NCBI GenBank assembly: GCA_018402565.1
Contig: JAGYIQ010000001.1
Span: 372,001-436,000, forward strand
Direction: 5' to 3'
Length of the DNA: 64,000 nt
Source: Pirellulaceae bacterium
Lineage (GTDB): Bacteria; Planctomycetota; Planctomycetia; Pirellulales; Pirellulaceae
Positions 8,148-15,372 of the stretch are shown piece by piece. The position numbers and the translations under genes are program-made. The number at the start of each line of letters is the position of its first letter. Position 1 is the first letter of the stretch. Below the pieces are notes generated by a model. It was not told the origin of the DNA. It was given only the letters and a program-made list of their open reading frames with translations, and made no database searches.

Positions 8148-8457
8148 ATGTCAACACTTTCCAGTCGGCGGAACTTCTTGCAGTGGATGTTCCACCTAAA
8201 ACCGCTGATTAAATGGATTTCGCCGCAGCGAGCAAGTCTCCACGCCCGGTGAAAGTTGAGTTGATGTTCCATCGAGATATAGTGCGGCTGCCAGTGAACA
8301 GAATGTTCCAGTTGGCAACCGAAGTTAGAACTGGAGGCCGAAGGCACGGCGGGCATGAATCCCGGCGTGCCGGGACCGGAATGACGGCCGCGGCGCCCGG
8401 ATGGCGTCCGAAGGCGAAGGGCATGGAAGGCGGGTGCCCTGCTGACATGGTCGCTAG
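8148..8457. other. Intergenic stretch between C4 and C5
   Basis: No supported gene. Three short words GATGTTCCA/GAATGTTCCA recur (about 8187, 8262, 8301). A GGCATGAATCCCGGCGTGCC stretch near 8351 could fold weakly. Homology to the toxin gene resumes at about 8458 (CTGACCAAGTCCGATGGCTC), just after an in-frame stop. Confidence 0.4.
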
Positions 8458-8490
8458 AAACTGACCAAGTCCGATGGCTCGCTGCTCAAG

Positions 8491-9596
8491 ATGGAGATGC
8501 TCCGCCAGGAAGATTGGGTGCTGGAGCAAATCGATTACCAGTTCCTGGACGACGAAGACCTCCAGAACACGTCGCTCTCAACCGCCGCCAATTCGTCTCG
8601 GTTCCTCAAGTCCTTGCCAACCGATGTACCGGAAGTTCCCCTGCGGCCGCTGTTTGCCGAACTGCATGATGTGCGGTGGTTGATGGCGGAGATGGAAGCC
8701 GAGTCGGTATTGGTCACGATCTCGTTGGACTTGCCCGAGATCGGCGTGCGAGGCGAGGCGGTGGTGACGGGGCTAGACCCCTGCCCAGCGATCTTGCCGG
8801 GGCCAGGGAAAGTCGTCCTGACCACCTTCCACCACGCCAGCAGCGACCTGATCGATCTGTATCTCAGTCCCCAACCACCGGCCGGAGTGAACTCGGCCAG
8901 TTCCACCCACCTGACTTCAACGTCTAGCTCACCGACTGACCCACTCACCACTCTCCAAACCTCCGAGGAAGCCTTGCTGTACCCGCGGGCGTCGCGGGCA
9001 ACGAGCATTGATCCGTCTTGGGAGCGAATCGGGGTCACCGGCAACCATCCGATCTGGTCCCAGGACCGTCACGACTACGTCGCCGCGATGGACCTGCGCG
9101 TTGGCGAGCGACTCAAGAACCTCTCCGGCGACACCGTCTGGGTCCAACAAAAACTCCCTCGCCCCGGCCCCACCCCTGTTTACAACCTCGAAGTCCAAGA
9201 CGAACATGTTTACGTTGGTGCCAGCGGGGTGCTGGCGCATAATAGCACTGACTGTGATCGTAATCGAAAAGAGAACGTAGTCACGGTATACTTGAGTCAG
9301 AATGGTAAGCATGTTGGACTTGAAGTAAACGGGGTACTTCGGCATTTGGTGATAGATCGAAACACCAAAAATACCGCCCTACAACTAGGTGGCGATTTTG
9401 GCGGTTACTCCGACTTTGTCGAATCTCTGTCAAGAATCCAGAGTCCGTAGCGAGGCACTCACGGAAATACATCGGGCGGCGATTTAAGTGCGGAGAAAAC
9501 TCGTGTGTGACCTACGTGATGGACGCGGCTGAAAGCTGGCAGCGCGGAAGGCATTCATCAATTATCGAATACACTCAGAGGCGGGTTTTGGGATGA
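8491..9596 (+). pseudogene. C5: extended HINT region plus permuted papain-like toxin tip, frameshifted
   Basis: This has the longest HINT-side homology of the array: after stops at 8443 and 8455 the frame reads LTKSDGSLLKMEMLRQEDWV and then the same region as C4. The HINT end VLAHN lies near 9240. The tip reads NVVTVYLSQNGKHVGLEV and stops at 9450. A second frame continues from about 9440 with RKYIGRRFKCGENSCVTYVM, ending at 9596. Joined, they give H (HVGL) before C (NSC), the order of permuted papain-like or NlpC-like enzymes, so the tip could be a peptidase, amidase or similar enzyme. One frameshift near 9435-9450 is inferred. Without it the tip is only ~68 residues and lacks the Cys. Confidence 0.55.
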
Positions 9597-9645
9597 ATTG
9601 AATAAACTACATGTTTGGTAGTGCTTCGTCGTTGAGGATCGAAAG

Positions 9646-10179
9646 GTGATTCAGTTGGAAAAGTTGCATGAAGGGCAGGCTATAAAGATAGCCTTTCTGG
9701 GTGATACTGAGACTTGCCGGGGGCGATGTATCTGTCGACAAGATTTTGGCATCTTCCATGGTGCAACAGAGAACAGGATCACTTACACCATTGTCGATCC
9801 TTTATCTGGTGGATTCGATTATTGGCTCTGCCACCTTGCAGTTTGCGATTTCGATTCCAGCATCGAAATCGACAGAGTAGAGCTACCTTACGAGGGCTTG
9901 TACCTTATAGATCTAGCTGGATACTGGGACGAACATTCGAGTTTTGACCCTGCTGTTGTCAGGCAACTGATTCGAACGGCTGCAATGTTCTTTAGTAAGC
10001 ACCGGCTCTTAAATGTCCCGTTGAGCGAATTTGACTGCGAAGACATCGGATTTTGGTCGACCGACTTCAACTCAATGGGGCTTCGTTACGTCCGACTTTA
10101 CTACCGAGAATGGTTACTGGCTTCGCTTGAAAGCAGTAATCCTTTTCAAATGCCATTCCCGCCCCTTAGTTCCATTTGA
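9646..10179 (+). CDS. C5 putative immunity protein, unassigned family
   Basis: 177 residues from GTG 9646, 49 bases after the inferred C5 toxin stop, with GAAAG upstream as a weak ribosome-binding site. It is acidic and aromatic-rich (FDYWLCHLAVCDFDS, LIDLAGYWDEHSS, EDIGFWSTDFNSMGLRYVRL) and has no signal peptide. I do not recognise the family. It is called an immunity protein because it follows the tip directly and has the AT-rich composition of the other partner genes. Confidence 0.58.
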   Translation: MIQLEKLHEGQAIKIAFLGDTETCRGRCICRQDFGIFHGATENRITYTIVDPLSGGFDYWLCHLAVCDFDSSIEIDRVELPYEGLYLIDLAGYWDEHSSFDPAVVRQLIRTAAMFFSKHRLLNVPLSEFDCEDIGFWSTDFNSMGLRYVRLYYREWLLASLESSNPFQMPFPPLSSI

Positions 10180-10344
10180 GTTTGCTAACTAACGGCCGCT
10201 CGCGTGTGAGTCAACCAACAACGTGTGGCGTTGGAGGTTCAACGCTGCGGTAGAAGATGTCGCTACCAACCCATTCGGCATTGGCCACAATGGCCAGAGG
10301 TGATGTGGACTAGATTGTTGTACTCATTTTAACCCGCGCGGTGG

Positions 10345-10783
10345 CTACCGCTTTAAGAACCAGTCCATCGCCAGCAAGTCTGAGGGACTGATCAAGCCGC
10401 GGCGATCGATCCAGCCCCAGTCACACACGCGGGGCCGACGGTCCCAGTCGGGGTCCGGCTCTGCCACCACCTCTGCCACCACCTGTCGGTCAAAATCACA
10501 CATCGCCGCAATGCTCGGCTCCTTGCTCGCTATAAGTACAGTTCACAGGTAACCAGTGCTGCTCCAGCCACGCCACCTCGGCGGCCAGTGCTGCACCCCG
10601 TTTGGCAAACGGCCCCAGCACCCGTCCGCCAACCGGGGATAAGTCCGCTGTCCACTCGCCGGCCGATTTGGGCTCCACATGCGACCCTCGCTCGATCAAC
10701 ACTCGTCCCAACCGCTGCCACTCCAGGGCGTCGTGATGGATGGCCTTGATCCGGCCAAGAGACGACGCTCCATAAGAGTCCAT
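10345..10783 (-). pseudogene. Frameshifted hypothetical gene between C5 and C6
   Basis: From ATG 10783 the minus frame gives MDSYGASSLGRIKAIHHDAL, then PFAKRGAALAAEVAWLEQHW, and stops near 10496. A second frame continues without a gap in sense: CDFDRQVVAEVVAEPDPDWD and VCDWGWIDRRGLI to a stop at 10345. The two together look like one ~145-residue Trp/Asp-rich protein with a shift near 10500. I do not know the family. A 12-base duplication (GGTGGCAGAG repeated) lies near the shift. Traces of the same 5' part appear at 1858-1903 and 3939-3981, so it is an old repeated component of the array. A chance open frame cannot be excluded. Confidence 0.4.
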
Positions 10784-10800
10784 TGGTTCCTGTACTGGGC

Positions 10801-11035
10801 GGTGTGACCAAGGGGCAACGGTCCATCTTTTTGTTTGGTGGGGGGTGGTCTAGCTACCCAAACTTCCGCTCCGGCGGGGTAAACCCGCACGGGGGCGGTG
10901 TGACCATGGGGCAACGGTCCATCTTTTTGGATCGAGGGGTGAGGCGTGGTAGCCGCTCAATCATCGCTCCGCCGGGACGAGCCCGAGCGGTGGCGGTGTG
11001 ACCAAGGGGCGATGATCCGAATTTTGGTTTGTTGG
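10801..11035. repeat. Hairpin repeat block C, fused to the C6 HINT module
   Basis: An A' unit (CTCCGGCGGGGTAAACCCGC hairpin variant), a type B unit (ATCGCTCCGCCGGG-ACGAG-CCCGAGCG), then the start of a third unit (GGTGTGACCAAGGGGCGATG, CCGAATTTT variant). The third unit passes directly into HINT-coding DNA at CTCGCTGCCCACCCATCATCC, the same kind of junction as at C2. Confidence 0.82.
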
Positions 11036-11595
11036 TTGAGGTGTTCTCGCTGCCCACCCATCATCCGATCTGGTCCCAGGACCGTCACGGCTACGTCGCC
11101 GCAATGGACCTGCGCCTTGGCGAACGACTCAAGAACCTCTCCGGCGACACCGTCTGGGTCCAGCAAAAACTCCCTCGCCCCGGCCCCACCCCTGTTTACA
11201 ACCTCGAAGTCCAAGACGAACATGTTTACGTTGGTGCCAGCGGGGTGCTGGCGCATAATGCAGGTAAAGAGTACACTCCGCGGTCGGGACCAAAAGGAGT
11301 AGATCCCAAACATCACAATGCAAATGTTTCGGTTCGCTATCGCAATGGTGACTTGAGTCTGCACGAACGGTTTGTAAGCGGCAACATTTCAGAGTCGGAA
11401 GCAGCCCTAGGATTTCCTAAGAATATGTTGGCAAGTCACACTGAGGCTCGAGCTGTAACACAAGTCCCACTTTCACCTAGACAAGCAATGACAATAACTG
11501 GGCAAAAGCCGCCCTGCAATTCGTGCAAAGGTTTTATGAATCGAGCATCGCAAGCTTCTGGTGCGGAAATCATCTATCAGTGGCGCGAGAACTGA
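11029..11595 (+). CDS. C6: HINT module plus zinc-dependent deaminase toxin tip
   Basis: The HINT half starts at about residue 12 (HPIWSQDRHGYV) and ends VLAHN at 73-77, one residue shorter than most (VYVGAS instead of VYYVGAS, shared with C5). The ~110-residue tip has the hallmarks of the cytidine-deaminase fold: H137-T-E139 (SHTEARAV) and PPC163NSC166KGFM, which provide the zinc ligands and the catalytic Glu, followed by a strand IIYQW. The known role in toxins is deamination of cytosine or adenine in nucleic acids of the target cell, or of a small substrate; I cannot tell which. I cannot place it in a named subfamily. The frame runs in from repeat DNA and no signal peptide is present. Confidence 0.8.
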   Translation: MLVEVFSLPTHHPIWSQDRHGYVAAMDLRLGERLKNLSGDTVWVQQKLPRPGPTPVYNLEVQDEHVYVGASGVLAHNAGKEYTPRSGPKGVDPKHHNANVSVRYRNGDLSLHERFVSGNISESEAALGFPKNMLASHTEARAVTQVPLSPRQAMTITGQKPPCNSCKGFMNRASQASGAEIIYQWREN

Positions 11596-11635
11596 GTTAC
11601 CCGACGTTGGCGGGCAAAAAGGTCAAAGGGCTAAG

Positions 11636-12022
11636 ATGTTGAGACGACGACTTGCAAAGAAATTTTATGGTAAAGAAGATAATGGAGTGATTGTCGTTGG
11701 TTTCGCTGACGACGATTTTTCGCCCCGTGAATATCTTTTGCTACAGCGGACGTTAGAGCCAGACGAACAAGATATCGAGCTTGGTCATGATCTGGTTCAC
11801 ATTGAGTTGGATAACCAACGCCAATCGGTGTATGGAGGTTTAGAACTGGTCCAATTGTCGGCAAACGAGATTAGATTTGAGTTTAACTCAGAAGCGAGTC
11901 TGACACTTGGAGTTTCTGAAATCGTTATAGATTTCAGTCAAGCGATTGTTGATCGTGACCATCTAAAATCAAGCCTGTCAATAGTTGTAGATGGCGAAAC
12001 AAAACTTCGATTTATAGATTGA
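11636..12022 (+). CDS. C6 immunity protein, Imm10-like
   Basis: 128 residues from ATG 11636, 40 bases after the toxin stop. An upstream in-frame ATG at 11561 would overlap the toxin and is less likely; AAAGGG lies ~10 bases before 11636. The protein has VVGFADDDFSPREYLLLQRT, then DLVHIELDNQRQSVYGGLEL, then an LGVSEIVIDF strand. The order G-A-----YLLLQR, ELD-Q--S-YGG, LG---I-I-F fits Imm10 as I remember it. It would be cytoplasmic and neutralise the deaminase tip (inferred). Confidence 0.65.
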   Translation: MLRRRLAKKFYGKEDNGVIVVGFADDDFSPREYLLLQRTLEPDEQDIELGHDLVHIELDNQRQSVYGGLELVQLSANEIRFEFNSEASLTLGVSEIVIDFSQAIVDRDHLKSSLSIVVDGETKLRFID

Positions 12023-12382
12023 ATCACCAACCCTTTCTTAAACCGTAGCCATTCACGGAATTTGCTCGAAAGCGGCGGACCGTTGGAGTCAATGCGTTAG
12101 CCGTCGCGCGCATCCGCTTTGGATTTTCCGGCGCACGGCTCGCTAAAGCGTGTCCTCCAACAACCTCGTAAACGGGTACCTTAAAACCGGCGGGAGCTGA
12201 CTTTTTCCCGCAGCACGAAGAAATAACCGGCCTGTACCAAATCGGTACTTGAGAATATCGACCATCCCTTTTCCAGTGCAGTTTTGTCCACAGGCACCTA
12301 AACCTGCGGCGGTCTCCGACATACTCGCTTCCCTTTCCGTCGAACCACGTGAGTCCTCAGACTATCAAAACCAAGCTCGTGG
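12023..12382. other. Intergenic stretch between C6 and C7
   Basis: No supported gene. The base composition is mixed and the sequence resembles no other part of the window that I can see. It ends just before two palindromes (12395-12420 and 12458-12480). Confidence 0.4.
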
Positions 12383-12784
12383 GTGGACGATAGTAGAGCC
12401 AGTTCTCCCGAACTGGCTCTGCGGCCGATCCCAGCCCGCAAATCTGACACTGCGTTTGATCCAGTTCAGAGAACTGGATCTACTAACGCCCAAGCTTCCG
12501 AAGAAGCCCTGTTATATCCGCAGGTTTCGTGTTCATCGGTGGTGGTCCAATCTTGGAAGCGAATTAGCGTCACGGGTAACCATTCGATCTGGTCCCAGGA
12601 CCGTCACGACTACGTCGCCGCGATGGACCTGCGCCTGGGAGAGCGTCTGAAGAACCTCTCCGGCGACACCGTCAGGGTCCAGCAAAAACTCCCTCGCCCC
12701 GGCCCCACCCCTGTTTACAACCTCGAAGTCCAAGACGAACATGTTTATTACAGCGAGATTCGGGCTGTCTGGCACCTTGCGTGA
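12383..12784 (+). pseudogene. C7: HINT module with internal deletion, toxin tip lost
   Basis: The HINT half (VTGNHSIWSQDRHDYV ... VYNLEVQDEHVYY) stops being conserved at the tyrosines. The remaining VGASGVLAHN and nearly all of the tip are missing. The frame ends SEIRAVWHLA at 12784. In the next frame, bases from about 12750 read ARFGLSGTLRDSIKRGEIIL and stop at 12833, probably the last ~25 residues of the lost tip. The deletion thus joined the middle of HINT to the tip end out of frame. The product cannot be an active toxin. The immunity gene that follows is intact, leaving it an orphan. The upstream ~150 bases in the same frame carry two palindromes. Confidence 0.7.
12395..12480. repeat. 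Pair of related palindromes before C7
   Basis: AGAGCCAGTTC-TCCC-GAACTGGCTCT (12395-12420, 11-base arms) and GATCCAGTTC-AGA-GAACTGGATC (12458-12480, 10-base arms) are perfect inverted repeats. They share the core CCAGTTC/GAACTGG and lie 37 bases apart. Neither is followed by a T-run on the + strand. They may be REP-like mobile palindromes or paired binding sites. Confidence 0.75.
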
Positions 12785-12848
12785 TTCGATCAAGCGTGGC
12801 GAGATAATACTTAAAACCATTCCAGGACTGTAGACGCGAGGCGAAAGG

Positions 12849-13427
12849 ATGGTGGCAGAAGACTTTCTTGCAAAACTTGCGAGTGATTCTGAGTACCAAC
12901 GCATGCTACGCGATAAGGAGTTACAGCGAGAACAGCTGCAGAATGAGTTGGCTGCTGATGAAGCCGAGCTGGTTACGGAAATTCGAGCGAATGGCGTTGA
13001 GATTCAGTCCATCTGGGACTTGGTCAACACTGAAGCTGGTTATCGCTCTGCCATTCCAACGCTATTGAAACATCTGGCTGTTGCACATCATCCCCGAACC
13101 CTTCAAGGCATTGTTCGCGCTCTGACGACGCCGGAGGCTAAAGATGTAGCCTTTACGCCGTTGGTGCAGTTGTTCAAGAAAACGGATGATGCTGACTGCG
13201 AATTGAAGTGGCTGCTCGGCGCCGCAATCGCGGAGGCATCGACGGAAGAAAACGTAAATGAAGTCATCGAACTCGCAAATGACGCCAGTCATGGGCGTGG
13301 ACGAGAGTATCTTCCGCTCGGACTCGTGACTGCTTCGAGAGAAAGGGTTCTTCCAATTCTCGAAGGCTGGGCAAACGACCCAACGCTTACCGAGAACTCA
13401 AAGAAGGCGGTTCAACTTCTTCGCTGA
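12849..13427 (+). CDS. C7 orphan immunity protein, HEAT-like helical repeats
   Basis: 192 residues from ATG 12849, preceded by GAAAGG. After a charged helical start (MVAEDFLAKLASDSEYQRML) it has repeated helical segments: AIPTLLKHLAVAHHPRTLQG, FTPLVQLFKK, LLGAAIAEASTEENVNEVIE, LPLGLVTASRERVLPILEGW. This is the pattern of HEAT-like immunity proteins found next to polymorphic toxins. Its own tip has been deleted, so it may still protect against siblings carrying the intact toxin. That role is inferred. Confidence 0.65.
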   Translation: MVAEDFLAKLASDSEYQRMLRDKELQREQLQNELAADEAELVTEIRANGVEIQSIWDLVNTEAGYRSAIPTLLKHLAVAHHPRTLQGIVRALTTPEAKDVAFTPLVQLFKKTDDADCELKWLLGAAIAEASTEENVNEVIELANDASHGRGREYLPLGLVTASRERVLPILEGWANDPTLTENSKKAVQLLR

Positions 13428-13805
13428 AACAGCTGAGACAAACGACATGACGTATGGCAAGTGTTGACCCGGGCGGTGGCAGGAAGACGTCGCAGCCTTC
13501 GCAGGATACACCGCCGAGCGAATGGATGCTGCCGAAGCGAAATCCCGACGCGTCGGGACACGCCCGTTGGAACCTGAGATCATGTTCCAACGGGATGAGT
13601 CCGTCTGGCAGCGGAGAGAACATTTCGGTTGGTAACACGGAAACGACTGGCGTTTGGGCGGTCGAGTGCTACGTAGGTTTAGCCGTTCGACCTCCGCCAA
13701 GACCGCAACGGAGGGACGTGTGATCTGCGAATCTTTGTGTTTGTGGATATGGCTCGGCGGCAATCAGCCGCCGCACGACAATACACTCGTCCACTTGCCA
13801 CGGGA
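13428..13805. other. Intergenic stretch after C7
   Basis: No supported gene. Contains an inverted pair (CGTTGGAACCTGAGATCATG / TTCCAACG, about 13563-13598) and a module (13648-13710) that is also present at 3829-3890. The hairpin GGCGGCAATCAGCCGCC lies near 13753. It runs into the largest repeat block. Confidence 0.4.
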
Positions 13806-14565
13806 GGTGTGACCAAGGGGCGACGATCCATCTTTTTGGTCGTTTGGGGGAGGCGGTCTCGCTGCCAAACTTGCGCTCCCACGGGTGAACCCGCGGGGGG
13901 CGGTGTGACCATGGGGCAACGGTCCATCTTTTTGGATCATGGGGAAGGAATGGTAGCCGGTCAGTCAGCGCTCCGCCGGGACGAGCCCGAGCGGTGGCGG
14001 TGTGACCAAGGGGCAACGGTCCATCTTTTTGGTCGTTTAGGGGAGGCGGTCTTGCTGCCAAACTTGCGCTCCGGCGGGGTAAACCCGCCGGGGGCGGTGT
14101 GACCAAGGGGCGACGATCCATCTTTTTGGTCGTTTAGGGGAGGCGGTCTCGCTGACAAACTTGCGCTCCCACGGGTGAACCCGCGGGGGGCGATGTGGCC
14201 AAGGGGCAACGGTCCATCTTTTTGGATCGAGGGGAAGGAATGGTAGCCGGTCAGTCAGCGCTCCGCCGGGACGAGCCCGAGCGGTGGCGGTGTGACCAAG
14301 GGGCGAAGAGCCATCTTTTTGATTATTAGGGGGGGGATTTCTAGCTACCCAAACTTGCGCTCCCACGGGTGAACCCGCGGGGGGCGGTGTGACCAAGGGG
14401 CAACGGTCCATCTTTTTGGTCGTTTGGGGGAGGCTTGCTCGCTACCCAAACTGCCGCTCCCACGGGTGAACCCGCGGGGGGCGGTGTGGCCAAGGGGCAA
14501 CGGTCCATCTTTTTGGATCATGGGGAAGGATTGGTAGCCGGTCAGTCAGCGCCCCGCCGGGACGA
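13806..14565. repeat. Hairpin repeat block D, eight ~96-bp units in two alternating types
   Basis: Successive starts GGTGTGACC at 13806, 13902 and 13999 give unit lengths 96 (A) and 97 (B). The order is A, B, A', A, B, A, A, B. All share GGTGTGACCAAGGGGC and ATCTTTTTGG; A units continue with CGCTGCCAAACTTGCGCTCC, B units with GGTAGCCGGTCAGTCAGCGC. The hairpins differ in sequence but keep pairing: CCCACGGGT-GA-ACCCGCGGG in A, CCGGCGGG-GTAAA-CCCGCCGG in A', CGCTCCGCCGGG-ACGAG-CCCGAGCG in B. The last B unit is interrupted at 14566 and resumes at 14698-14717. Confidence 0.9.
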
Positions 14566-14697
14566 GGGGCTTGTTGATTTTCCCCGACTTGCACGCGAAT
14601 TCGTCGCACAATTCAGTAAAGTCGCGCGAAAACACGACGTTTTCGCATCAATCGAAATGCTTTGACGCATTCCGCTACGGAAAAATCAACAAGCCCC
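14566..14697. mobile_element. 132-bp inverted-repeat element (MITE or internally deleted IS) in a repeat hairpin
   Basis: The left end GGGGCTTGTTGATTTTCC (14566) and right end GGAAAAATCAACAAGCCCC (14679-14697) are inverted copies, about 17 bases matching. The ~95-base interior reads as a short protein-like piece (LAREFVAQFSKVARKHDVFA) and may be a transposase remnant. It sits in the loop of a type B hairpin. I could not define a clean target duplication. No full-length relative is in this window. Confidence 0.72.
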
Positions 14698-14986
14698 ACG
14701 CCCGAGCGGTGGCGGCCTGAAAACCAGCAGCCCTCTGCTGGTTTGAGGCGGAATAGTGCTTATTCTTCAAGCGGCCAGCGGAAGCGGGACGAAAGCCGAA
14801 TCGCGTGGAGGCGGAACGACCCATACTCCGCGGGTCGCTCTGCACCCAAGCTGCAAAATGAGACAGACCAGAGATTTTCTTGCTGTGGATTCCTTGACGA
14901 ACCATGGCTGGAATCGGTATGCTGACCACACAAGCACGCGGCCGGCAGTCATAAGCTACTGGTCTGATGGTCGCAGTTTGGGTATC

Positions 14987-15060
14987 GGGCGGTTAGCTCA
15001 GTTGGCTAGAGCGTCTCGCTTACACCGAGAATGTCGGGGGTTCGAGTCCCTCACCGCCCA
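14987..15060 (+). tRNA. tRNA-Val (anticodon TAC)
   Basis: A 74-base cloverleaf. The acceptor stem GGGCGGT pairs with ACCGCCC and is followed by discriminator A. The D arm is GCTCAGTTGGCTAGAGC, the anticodon stem TCTCG/CGAGA has loop CTTACAC (anticodon TAC, valine GTA), and the T arm is GGGGGTTCGAGTCCCTC. CCA is not encoded. It marks the change from the toxin array to ordinary chromosome. Its 5' side faces the array, so the array was not inserted at the tRNA 3' end in the usual island manner. Confidence 0.95.
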
Positions 15061-15095
15061 CTCAACCAAAAAAATTCGCGTTGTTAGTCAATTAT

Positions 15096-15175
15096 TTGTG
15101 CTTGCGGGCCGCTGGTTGTGCTTGCGGGCCGCTGGTTGTGCTTGCCGGCCGCTGGTTGTGCTTGCCGGCCGCTGG
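15096..15175. repeat. Four tandem 20-bp repeats downstream of tRNA-Val
   Basis: Four copies of TTGTGCTTGCGGGCCGCTGG at 15096, 15116, 15136 and 15156. The last two have CCGGCC in place of CGGGCC. Nothing suggests a coding role. The rest of 15061-15372 holds no gene that I can support. Confidence 0.85.
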
Positions 15176-15372
15176 TAGACCTGGTTGGGGGTTCGGGCCA
15201 GCGACTTTCTTCCGGGAAATGCCATTCCCGACCTTGAAAAATTATGCGGTAGGCCCAATAATCTGGCCTGCCAAAATACTCGGGTGGGAGCGGCGATCGA
15301 ATTGGCGTGGCCGAGGGGGTCGCGATTTTCGGCTGTCGGATGGGATGATTCTTTGTGGACTGGGAGTGATCG

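Noticed and set aside
1..12784. Inteins in the seven modules
   Set aside because: The HINT half ends at VLAHN followed by a different tip each time, with no C-extein of a host protein and no N-terminal splicing Cys. This is the self-cleaving linker of polymorphic toxins.
13806..14565. CRISPR array
   Set aside because: Units are ~96 bp, directly adjacent with no unique spacers, in two alternating types, and no cas gene is present.
14987..15060. tRNA-Val as attachment site of an island containing the toxin array
   Set aside because: Islands normally join at the tRNA 3' end. Here the array is on the 5' side, and neither an integrase nor a duplicated tRNA end is visible.
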